NCBI RefSeq assembly: GCF_026262505.1 | Contig: NC_067206.1 | Location: forward strand, 17,257,319 to 17,321,318 | From: Trichomonas vaginalis G3 | Taxonomy: Eukaryota; Parabasalia; Trichomonadida; Trichomonadidae | DNA: 64,000 nt | Direction of reading: 5' to 3' | Shown: positions 49,423-58,325 of the stretch, in pieces | How positions within the stretch are numbered: the first letter of the stretch is position 1 | Layout of the letters: every line of letters begins with the position of its first letter | The notes under the pieces: generated by a model | Databases searched by the model: none | Told to the model about the DNA's origin: nothing | What the model saw: the letters and a program-made list of their open reading frames with translations, nothing else | Translations under genes and position numbers: made by a program

Positions 49423-50204
49423 ATGGCAGAAGACATAATGGTTTATACTATTACGACTAAAAACCCTGAGTCATATAATTCTATAACAACAAACTTACAA
49501 AGTCCTCAAGGACGATATTGTAAACTAACCTTAAACACAATGACGACTAAAGCCTGTTTTGCTCTTTTGACACCAGAAGACTTTATTGTTGTGAATGGTA
49601 AAAAATACTCCTTTGAAGATACTTACTCAGATATACCACCAACAGGTTTTGTTGACTTATTTAATACTTTAAGTACGGGTGTAACATGTGCTGCAACTAG
49701 AGCAGGTTTCATTATGTTTGGATGTCCGACTGAGTTTACTATAAACGATATGAGCTATAATACAAAACTTATTTCTGGTTTTTACTACCAACAGTTTCCT
49801 ATAACAGGAAAAGGTGTCATACAAGGAATGTCTATTCCATTGACATTAAGCACACCAATCTTATATATTGTTTCAAACTTAGGTTCAAAGTGTTATTCGA
49901 ATGTCGACAGAAAATATATGACCAAAAGATACTTATGCGTATAAACAATACTTTCTCTGCTGGTTTGCCTATTGTTCATTCGAATGCAGAATTTTCAACC
50001 TTAGTGAACTCAAACACTTTGGCAAGTATAACGTTGACATTAGTTGACGCAAACTTTGTTCCTGTAAAACTTTTATGTCCTATGTATTTGTCAATGACGG
50101 CAGAAAGTTTCGAATTGGAAGATGCAACTGGTGAAAGTATTGTATTACAAGAACAACTTCAACAACAAATAGCTCAAGAACAACAAATGCAACAAATGGA
50201 ATAA
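49423..50204 (+). pseudogene. penton-like minor capsid protein of element C, broken
   Basis: It starts MAEDIMVYTITTKNPESYNS 5 bp after the preceding stop. The C-terminal part has FSAGLPIVHSNAEFSTLVNS and ITLTLVDANFVPVKLLCPMY, the same pattern as the penton-like protein of element B. A Gln-rich tail ends it. About one break. Confidence 0.6.
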
Positions 50205-50248
50205 CAAAGTCAAGAATAAAAAAATATTATTTTTTTATTTTTATAAAA

Positions 50249-51930
50249 ATGTACAGAATAGATGTTTCAGATTTTTATGACTTCCAAGCATTCAGAAATA
50301 TGTGTCCATTTAGAGACTATAACAAAGCAGTCGAGAATTTGAAACGTTTAGTCATTTATGTTGACTTGCCCCAGAATGTTATGTCATGAAAGAATGGATG
50401 TTGTCTTTAACAAACCAAGAGCAACAATAGTGTCTGAACAAGAATGTAGACAGAAACTTAAGAAAATAAAAGTCGTACAAGTTGGCATGAAGATGTTAGA
50501 TGCTTGGGATATCTTATTGTCAAAACTTGAAGATTTTTCAGTTCGAGGTATAAAGTTCTATACACCTTCTCCAAACTTCTATTCTATCTTCACTGGATAT
50601 AAATATGAACAAGTAGAATGGAAAGAAAATAATATAGAAGCTTGGTTAGACCATGTCAAAGAAATTATATGCAATGGAAACGAAAGAGTCTATGAGTATA
50701 TCTTATGTTGGTTTGCAAACATCTTACAACATCCAAGTGCTTAAAATGAAACTGCTCTCATTATAATTGGAAAACAAGGAACTGGTAAGAATACTTTCTT
50801 TATAGATATCTTATGCAAACTGTTAGAAGGTTATTCGAACCCTAATATGACAAACTTAGAAAACATCTGTGGCAAGTTTAACTCCTCAATAGAGAATATG
50901 AAACTTATAGTTTGCAATGAACTTCAAAGAATAGATACAACAAAAGTTTTGAACTCAGATGCTTTGAAGAGTCTTATAACAGACAAAGTTGGAGTTGTTG
51001 AAAGAAAGTATAAAGACCAAAGAGTTTGTGAAAATGTTGCAAACTTCATTATGGTTTCAAACAATGCTGTTCCGATGAAGTTAGAAAGTTCTGACAGAAG
51101 ATATGTAGTTGTCAGAACGTCAGATTCTCATATGCAAGATACAGAATATTTTGACGACTTAGCAGAAACTTTGACATCTGACTTTTACAACCACTTGTTC
51201 TCATATTTCATGACATTAGATATTTCTAAGTTCAATCCAAGACAAATTCCACATACCGAAGAGAGACAAACATTGTTAGAAGCAAACAAGAGTGTATATG
51301 AACTGTTCATAGAAGAAACGACTTTGTGTCATTAGATGAAAGGTCTTTATTGATTTGTATAAACAATATTGTCAAGAATATGGTTATATATGGCAGCTTC
51401 TAAACGAACATTCTTGGCAAATGTCAAAAGTCTTTTAGATTTCAGAATGGTGTATATACAAAGAAAAATTTTTCTGAGTAAATTTTAAAAAAAATTTATC
51501 CGATAGAAAAGATGACGAAATTCATCTCAGTAAACAAGTACATGTCAGGACTTAAAGAGAACTAGACCTATTCACATATTTGAATGTTTACTTCTACCAT
51601 TTTGAAAAGTCTTCATTCAGCAAAGTTTGGAACATCGAACCAGTTAAGTTTGCTATTGTGACTAAAAATGGTGCGAAATTTGAAGACTTAGACATAGAAG
51701 GTTTGTTAACAGTCAAAGAAAGTTTGACAGAAAGTTCTCAAACCTTAAAGAAGGCAAAGCATACAAACTTGTTATACCTTATGAACCAAAGAAGACAGAC
51801 GACTATGAATATTATGAGTCTAAAGTTGTAGAAGTTCAAGGTAAATTGGGTAAAAAGATTTAGAGTCTAAGCCAGTGTTTATTCCTAAAGAGGAAGAGAA
51901 CATTGACATTGACCCAGAAATGTTCTAAAA
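50249..51930 (+). pseudogene. superfamily 3 helicase (D5/NrS-1-type) of element C, broken
   Basis: Coding signal starts MYRIDVSDFYDFQAFRNMCP at 50249. The ATPase core is clear: P-loop IIGKQGTGKNTFFIDILCKL, Walker B-like MKLIVCNELQRI, sensor 1 NFIMVSNNAVPMK and an Arg-finger region SSDRRYVVVRTSD. This is the order seen in SF3 helicases of DUF5906/D5 type used by viruses, plasmids and virophages to open DNA for replication. Downstream signal to about 51930 ends in acidic sequence. Several breaks. A helicase is not part of the common Polinton core, so this is informative about the lineage. Confidence 0.8.
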
Positions 51931-51949
51931 ATAAAATTTTATTTTTACA

Positions 51950-52383
51950 TGTCAAATTTCTTTTTCTCTGGAACTGGTTCAGGTTCTTTCTTCTCTTCTA
52001 CTTTCTTTTCTTTCTTTTCTTCCTCTTCTTTCTGGTGGAGTTATGTCAAATTTGCGCATATATTTATGTAAAGTTCTTTGTCCTTTAATAGCTCATCTAT
52101 TCTGTTTTCTATTTCATCTTCAAGAACAGCGCATGTGTCTTTTGCATTCTAAGAATTTTGTTGGACTTCATCTTTCCAATCGGCGTCATCTCTGTCAACA
52201 AGTCTGTCATTGACAAATTTTAAGACGGCTCTGCTTAATGTTTTATGGTTCTTGTCATATTCCAGAAACAGAACTTTAGAACAAATTCACCTTTCTTGTT
52301 TACACTATGTAAGATTTTATGTCGACAGATGTTTTGCTGTCAAAAAGTTTGTCTCGAATATAGATAGCGAAATCGCTAGACAT
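51950..52383 (-). pseudogene. Lys/Glu-tailed small protein of element C, broken
   Basis: Reading leftward from an ATG at 52383 (MSSDFAIYIRDKLFDSKTSV), protein signal continues to about 51950, where the plus strand TTTCTTTTCTTCCTCTTC codes for a Lys/Glu-rich tail on the minus strand. It converges with the helicase. Unknown function. Confidence 0.4.
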
Positions 52384-52460
52384 TTTCTAAAAGATAAAAA
52401 TTTTAATTTTTCTAAATATATTTAGAAAAAAAGTTTGCTGACATTGACAAAAATTTGAGA

Positions 52461-53270
52461 ATGTTTAAACAAGAACAAGAGGAAGTTAGAAAATGCTCAG
52501 ATAAAGCCTATACATGACAAGTTCTTATTTGCTCAGAATGGTATAACAGGTCTAATTGCACCACCTGGGTCGGGTAAGACTTTCACTTATCTTAAAATGG
52601 CTGCACAACAACAAGAACTAGATGAGAAGAACCCATTCTATGAGTTAGTTGTTATTTGTTCGACTTCTGGTCAATTTGACCAAACCGTCAATTCGTTCAA
52701 AATATTATAAAGAAGTCTAAGTTAGTATGTATAAAGGATACTGAGTTGTTAGATTGGATAAAGAAGTACCAAAGAAGAGTTTTGAAGTATAATGCTATAA
52801 ATGAGTATATAAATTCTAAGTTTAAAGACCCAAATGAGGAAATGCAGAGAATATTAGAGAAGAAACACTTCAGAAACAAACAGAAAGAGATAGAATACAT
52901 TCGAAGAAATTGCAATCTTACGATTGGAAGACTTACCCTCATAGATGTCTTCTTATCTTAGATGACTTTCGCTCTCATCCTTTGTTAAAGAACAGAGACA
53001 AGATATGTGTCGAATTCTTAAGAAGCTCAGACACTTTAACATCTCAGTTGTCATTTGTGTACAGACAGCAAAGAGTTTAAGTAAGGATGTAAAAGAATAC
53101 TTACTGACATAATACTTTTCCCCGATTGTCCGAAGACGATTTCATGGAACTTATGAAAGAGTCCATGGCAGTAAGTTTGACAGACATGAACTATGGGAAA
53201 GTACAAAGTCATACAAGACCCTCATACTTCTTTCAGAATTCATATCTACGCAAACAAAGTTCAAATTGTA
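52461..53270 (+). pseudogene. packaging ATPase of element C, broken
   Basis: It has a P-loop GLIAPPGSGKTFTYLKMAAQ, a following strand ELVVICSTSGQFDQTV, a helical region (LLDWIKKYQRRVLKYNAINE) and a Walker B-type LLILDDFRSHPLLKN. These are in the order of A32-like packaging ATPases and match the layout of the gene at 27040-27920. Several breaks. Confidence 0.75.
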
Positions 53271-53304
53271 AAAAGTCAAGCTTGAAAAATCTAAGTGTTT
53301 AGTC

Positions 53305-53484
53305 TTAGTAAGATGGTAGCTTCTTAAAGCAAATACCATTGCTGAGTTTTATGTATGTGAAGAGAAGTACAATGAATTCAATTACGAGTACAATTGCAAT
53401 GACAACTAAGGCAACTATTTTTGTCTTTTGCCAGCAAGGGTATTTCTTCTCTTCCAATGGTTCGGCAGAACTATACTCACTCAT
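53305..53484 (-). CDS. small single-pass membrane protein
   Basis: 59 residues from the ATG at 53484 (MSEYSSAEPLEEKKYPCWQK), with one transmembrane helix (IVALVVIAIVLVIEFIVLLF) at about 23-44 and a short basic C-terminus. An in-frame ATG four codons upstream is possible. It diverges from the gene starting at 53528. It could be a virion membrane or host membrane protein; unknown. Confidence 0.6.
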   Translation of the reverse strand: MSEYSSAEPLEEKKYPCWQKTKIVALVVIAIVLVIEFIVLLFTYIKLSNGICFKKLPSY

Positions 53485-53527
53485 GAGAAATGCCAAAACG
53501 GTTTAATAGAAAAAGTGTCATTTTTTC

Positions 53528-53834
53528 ATGTCCGAAGACTCGAAGGTGCAACACTTCCAAAATACCGACGAACTCAGAAGAGCAGCATGGCAGTATGTTC
53601 TTGACAACTTCACTTCATCATTTTCCAAGGTTGAGTACAACTATTTCAACTGTGAACCTTGTAGTGACCGGTCTTCCTGCAAATGCAAGTTCGGTCAATA
53701 CACAGTTTATGGTGGCAAGAATTGAAATTCCAGACCCAACTCCAACAAGAACTCTCAAGTTACCAGAGACTCGTGTGAAGAAGAAACCTTCTGGTAAGTT
53801 TCTTATAGCCATATACATGGCACGTTTAGAGTAA
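53528..53834 (+). pseudogene. unknown small protein of region E, broken
   Basis: It starts MSEDSKVQHFQNTDELRRAA right after the initiator GTGTCATTTTTTCATG. Later signal includes FMVARIEIPDPTPTRTLKLP and a basic end KKKPSGKFLIAIYMARLE. Unknown. About one break. Confidence 0.5.
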
Positions 53835-54220
53835 AAACATGTTTTTTCATTTTTTGAATGAAGCAAGTTAAATTCGTCCCACACCAATCTCAATGGACCG
53901 ATGAAGAGTTTCAAGTCATGGTTGAAGGCGTTGAGAACGACATAGACGGCGAACTTGAAAGAGCTCAAACCACAATTGCAACCAAAATTGCAGAAGTCAA
54001 GGAACAGATAGCTCCACTTAAAGCTACCAAAGCTACTCTTGACCTCATGGATACTTACCGTTTAGATGTCAAGAGAGGAATAAGACAATTAAAATTAAAA
54101 CTCTTAAATTACGAAGCTATACTCCAGAAGTTAGCAGAAATGAGAAGACTTTACCAGAGCTACTTACATGTAAGGGACTTACCTTCAAGCAGTCCGACCA
54201 AAGATGAATTTTCTGACATT

Positions 54221-54299
54221 GTCCCAATTTTGTCCGAAAGTCAGCTCATATGTTTTGAACTGCTCCCAACATATCCAGAATATGAACGTTTGCCTGAAC
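54221..54299. repeat. 79-bp direct repeat, left copy
   Basis: GTCCCAATTTTGTCCGAAAG to TATGAACGTTTGCCTGAAC, identical to 55975-56053. The two copies flank the transposon at 54300-55974. Confidence 0.95.
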
Positions 54300-54362
54300 G
54301 AGTGTGGTAGAATTTACGAAAAAGTGACACTTAACCTTAAATTTCCAAACACTATTTTTTGA

Positions 54363-54950
54363 TTGTATTTTGTTATTTATATATTTATATATATAAATAT
54401 ATTTATATATGTATATTATATATGTAATATATTTATATATGTTTGTATTATATATGTATATATTTATATATGTATATATTATATATGTATATATTTATTA
54501 TGTATATATTTATATATGTATATATTTATATATGTATATATTTAATATGTATATATTTATATATGTATATATTTATATATGTATATATTTATATATGTAT
54601 ATATTTATATATGTATATATTTATATATGTATATATTTATAATGTATATATTTATATATGTATATATTTTATATTATATATTTATATATGTAATATTTAT
54701 ATATGTATATATTTATATATGTATATATTTATATATGTATATATTATATATGTATATATTTATATATGTATATATTATATATGTATATATTTATATGTAT
54801 TATATTATATATATAATATTTATATGTATATATTATATATGTATAATATTTATATATGTATATATTATATATGTATATATTTATATATGTATATATTTAT
54901 ATATATAATTTATATATGTAATAGCATGTATTTATATATGTATATTTATT
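54363..54950. repeat. TATATG/TATATT-type microsatellite
   Basis: About 590 bp of TATATATGTATATATTTA-like sequence with irregular unit length. Long open frames rich in Tyr/Ile/Met across it are artefacts of composition. Confidence 0.95.
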
Positions 54951-55056
54951 TAAAAAAATTAAAAATAATATAATTAAAATTTATTTATATTTTAAATTTC
55001 ATACTGATCTTCGATTCCAATTTGTGAATTGATATCATTAACAATTGAATTTCGGT

Positions 55057-55676
55057 GCACCCCTATGAGAGCGCTGGCGACCGAACACAACTAGTAAGAT
55101 TGTGTATTAGAAACTGCTTCATGCTGTGTTGAGTAAGCTTCGATGTCTTTGTAGGATAGCTTTCTGAAGCGAAACAAGATAGTGTTGAAAAAAAATTGAA
55201 AATCTGAGAGACTGTGCAAGAGCCAACGACCAAAACACTACCAGTAAGATACAGCAGTAGTAGCTGCTTCATGCTGCATTGAGTATTGTTGAATAATTTG
55301 AAGTAGTGGTTTTTGAAATCAGCACCCCTATGAGAGCGCTGGCGACCGAAACACAAACTAGTAAGATTGTGTATTAGAAACTCTTCATGCTGTGTTGAGT
55401 AAGCTTCGATGTCTTTGTAGGATAGCTTTCTGAGAGCGAAACAAGATAGTGTTGAAAAAAAATTGAAATCTGAGAGACTGTGCAAGAGCCAACGACCAAA
55501 ACACTACCAGTAAGATACAGCAGTAGTAGCTGCTTCATGCTGCATTGAGTATTGTTGAATAATTTGAAGTAGTGGTTTTTGAAATCAGCACCCCTATGAG
55601 AGCGCTGGCGACCGAAACACAACTAGTAAGATTGTATTAGAAACTGCTTCATGCTGTGTTGAGTAAGCTTCGATAT
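55057..55676. repeat. 265-bp tandem repeat, about 2.3 units
   Basis: Units begin GCACCCCTATGAGAGCGCTG at 55057, 55322 and 55588. Each unit holds two related halves (AGTAAGATTGTGTATTAGAA... and AGTAAGATACAGCAGTAGTA..., both followed by CTTCATGCTG(T/C)(G/A)TTGAGTA), so the repeat grew from a ~130-bp ancestor. Confidence 0.9.
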
Positions 55677-55974
55677 CTTTATCAGACCACCTTTAAATTA
55701 ACCACTCACATTCTCACTGTGGTCCATCTAAAATTTGTAAACTTTATGACATAAAATTATATTTTATGCAGGATCCCACCTATTACTTAATCTTTTTGGA
55801 ATAAATGTTTTATAATATTTATCGATTGATTGTAATTTTTTGTATAAAAAAAAGTTTTTTATTTATATTAAAAATATATTCGGTTAATGATATTATCTTA
55901 TAATTTGTAAATAAATCTAGTAATAAAATAACTTTAATAGTTGGTGTCACTTTTTCGAAAATTCTGGTTTTTTC

Positions 55975-56053
55975 GTCCCAATTTTGTCCGAAAGTCAGCT
56001 CATATGTTTTGAACTGCTCCCAACATATCCAGAATATGAACGTTTGCCTGAAC
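55975..56053. repeat. 79-bp direct repeat, right copy
   Basis: Identical to 54221-54299; see that entry. Confidence 0.95.
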
Positions 56054-56228
56054 TCTTCCGCAATCTCAAAAAACGTTTTTTGGTTCTCATGTTCGAAACT
56101 TTTATCGGAAGAGACAACAAACGTTCAGAAGAAGAACAAGATATTATTTTAAACTTGTTGTATGACTTAACTGTCATAACAAGCTTTTTGAAGTAAAACC
56201 GCCATTCTCAAACCACTTCATTTTTTCG

Positions 56229-56915
56229 ATGTCCGAACAAGCACCGAAGCCGAACACAATAGCAGATGTCCTTTCAAGGTTGCCAGACAAGCGCCCAGTT
56301 CAAATTCAAATTGCCCAATTGAAAGCTCATCTGACAAACACCATTAAGACTCTCCAAAGTATCTTATGACAGAGATGACCAATCTCAAAGCCGATGTCCT
56401 CATGACCAAGCTTCCAATGAGAAATGCCTGAACGATTTCACGGAAACCTTGCGCAATTACGAGAGAGAACCGAGACCTTGCCAGACTCATCTACCGTTTC
56501 TTCGAAAGAATAGACGCCATCTGGAAGTACTCGGAAAGGACAGAACATGCAACACCGTACTTCGGAGTACCAAATTGAAGAAGGAATTGTCGAGGAAGAA
56601 GAGGAAGAAGAGGAAGAAGAGAAACACGAAGAAGTTCCTGAATCCGCTACATGGGCAACCCTTGTTGCCGATGACGGTTACGAAATTTCCCAACCCTACC
56701 CATACCAAATCCGCAACAAGGAGACAGGCAAGGTTCTTACCCCAGTCCTCAACAACTTGGGACACTTGAACCTTAACCTTCGGAATCGCGGTTCAATCTC
56801 CATGGGCAAGCTTGTCGCAATTCAATGGGTTCCAAATCCAGGCAAGAAGACGAAGGTCAGACACATTGACGGTGACAAGCTCAACAACCGTAAGGAGAAC
56901 CTCGAGTGGTTCTAA
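56229..56915 (+). pseudogene. HNH-type homing-endonuclease-like protein of region E, broken
   Basis: The C-terminal 70 residues read QIRNKETGKVLTPVLNNLGH ... LVAIQWVPNPGKKTKVRHID, then GDKLNNRKENLEWF. This is the NUMOD4/HNH pattern of phage and element homing endonucleases: a GYLRV-type strand pair, LVA-x-x-(F/W)-PNP, and HIDGDK-x-NNR-x-ENLEW. Before it is a run of Glu (residues EEEEEEEEEE) and an N-terminal part that starts MSEQAPKPNTIADVLSRLPD at 56229 after the initiator TTCATTTTTTCGATG. The upstream half is not intact. Nuclease activity is not assured. Confidence 0.6.
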
Positions 56916-57014
56916 GAGTAAAAAAATATTTTAGGGGGAAACCCCAAGTAAATTTAAGTGTTTAGTTGGATAAGTAGGCACTATTAATGGTAATTTGGAA
57001 AATTAGCTCCCGAC
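56916..57014. other. end of the HNH-like gene region and 3' end of the opposite gene
   Basis: Contains AGGGGGAAACCCCAAG, a short hairpin just after the stop, and the 3' end (stop at 56962-56964) of the minus-strand gene that starts at 63153. Confidence 0.5.
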
Positions 57015-58012
57015 TATCTCATACCGAAATGGCTCACAAAAAAGTGACATTTTTGGCGCCAATAATTTGATTTTTCTGATTCTTTCTATTTAGATATATT
57101 TATTTAATATTCATATTCCTTTATATTGCCTCATATTATTTCCCATTTTTAATCATATTATACAAATCTTTAATAATTTTTAATGTTTTGAGCTTCAAAA
57201 TCTTGTTCTAACTATTTTCATTCATATATCCTAGAAAAAATTAAAAAGTTTTTTAGAAATAAAAATGTTTGTATGTAAAGTATTGAAAATATTCTAGATG
57301 AGAAGACATTCTCCAGAAGAGATTGATATTGATTGGCTTTGTGCGAAAGCTAAAATAAATCATGAAGGCAGAGTTATATATAATCATACTATCTTAAAGT
57401 ATTCCTAGAAATTTCCAAAATTAACCGAAATATAACTGGACAGAATTACTATTTTCGAGATAAAATTCATATGGAAATACTAATTCATAACGCTTTATGT
57501 TATATAAAATTTAATTTATAAAAATTTCAAAATAAATCAAATTTAACACAATGAATATAACTGCAATCGAGGTTTTTGACGATTGATTCTTACGAAAGAA
57601 GTTTTCCAAACTTTGAGTTAATGTCTTGACATAACTCAAAGTTTGGAATCTAATAAGGGGAATTGTAGGCTATGAGGTACTGATTATATATCAGTGCCTC
57701 ATAGCCTACAATTCCATTAGAAATGGAGAAACTTTGTCCGCATAACTTATGATGCGGACAAAGTTTCTCCCATTTCTACTTAGAATGAAAGGGCAAGAGG
57801 TATATAGGTACACTATATATCTCTTGCCCTTTCCTTCTTACCTAAAGACTTCCAATCTTATTTTTTTCCCCAATTTTCCCCTAAATTTAAATCTATATTA
57901 ATATAAATAAATGCATAATATCAATCACAAAAATTAATGTTTATTTTTTTAAAAAATGCCGCGCAATTTAAGGTTTTCTGTCACTTTTTTGTGAGCCATT
58001 TCGGTACGAAAC
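57015..58012. mobile_element. TIR transposon, copy 2 of the ACCGAAATGGCT family (998 bp)
   Basis: Ends ATCTCATACCGAAATGGCTC and, inverted, TTTCGTACCGAAATGGCTCA, both then AAAAAAGTGACA. The 16-bp flanking repeat is AAAATTAGCTCCCGAC (56999-57014 and 58013-58028). It has the same four-hairpin chain as the copy at 6642 (here 57596-57833) plus an extra inner segment (about 57106-57420) missing from the shorter copy. No gene. Confidence 0.9.
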
Positions 58013-58132
58013 AAAATTAGCTCCCGACCTTTGAATTGGGCTCTTTCGTTATCTTCCCAGTTGCGTAGGAGGTCGTCCCAGAGGAGTTGGTAGAATTGCC
58101 AATTCAAGGACGATTTGTCCTCCCAGGCATTG

Positions 58133-58213
58133 AGGATGTACTGCTCGTAGAGTCTCATGACCTCTGCCTTGCACCAGACACCCTCTCCCTTGGAACGTAA
58201 GGCTTCTTCGAAG
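58133..58213. repeat. 81-bp direct repeat, left copy
   Basis: AGGATGTACTGCTCGTAGAG to GTAAGGCTTCTTCGAAG, identical to 63044-63124, on the two sides of the MULE-bearing element. Confidence 0.95.
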
Positions 58214-58325
58214 AGTATATAAGAATTTCCGAAAAAGTGACACCGAAAAAGTGACACTTTCAATAGGGAGTAACTCTTAAAAGGTGACAATTTAAAATTC
58301 ACAATAAATAAAAATAATAAATTTT

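Larger units (their letters stand above)
41960..53300. mobile_element. Polinton-like element C with a superfamily 3 helicase, broken
   Basis: Carries a capsid protein, penton-like protein, the CCG-motif protein also found in element B, a packaging ATPase and an SF3 helicase. No integrase or polymerase is seen inside these limits, though the polymerase in region E (63452) could belong to the same element if E and C are one. Terminal repeats are not visible. Roughly ten breaks, mostly in the right half, so it is an older copy than B. Confidence 0.75.
54300..55974. mobile_element. 1.7-kb non-autonomous transposon with 79-bp flanking duplication
   Basis: Near the ends are inverted motifs: left GTAGAATTTACGAAAAAGTG, right (read inward) CCAGAATTTTCGAAAAAGTG, both followed by ACAC. 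These match the end motif of the MULE-bearing element at 58214-63043 (AGAATTTCCGAAAAAGTGAC). It holds a TATATG microsatellite, a 265-bp tandem repeat and no gene. Outside lies a perfect 79-bp direct repeat. Confidence 0.85.
53858..56196 (+). pseudogene. coiled-coil protein of region E, split by a 1.7-kb transposon
   Basis: The first part, from MKQVKFVPHQSQWTDEEFQV at 53858 to about 54299, is helical (ERAQTTIATKIAEVKEQIAP; MDTYRLDVKRGIRQLKLKLL). The second part, from 55975 to 56196, begins with a repeat of the last 79 bp before the insertion and ends LYDLTVITSFLK. The transposon at 54300-55974 together with the duplicated 79 bp accounts for the interruption. The initiator is TTTTTTCATTTTTTGAATG. 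Function unknown. Confidence 0.6.
53490..58132. mobile_element. region E, left part: genes of a polymerase-bearing element, interrupted by two transposons
   Basis: Genes here have a higher GC content and different codon choice from element C (for example AACGACATAGACGGCGAACT) and start with TCATTTTT initiators 0-10 bases before ATG. Together with 63044-64000 (DNA polymerase) they look like part of another virus-like or Polinton-like element, or the right end of element C. It is broken in several places besides the transposon insertions. Confidence 0.5.

Noticed and set aside
54363-54973. Open frames of up to 176 codons made of Tyr, Ile and Met
   Set aside because: They are produced by the TATATG microsatellite and lack any complexity.
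55063-55622. Minus-strand frames of 82-140 codons
   Set aside because: They cover the 265-bp tandem repeat and repeat the same peptide; no protein-like features.
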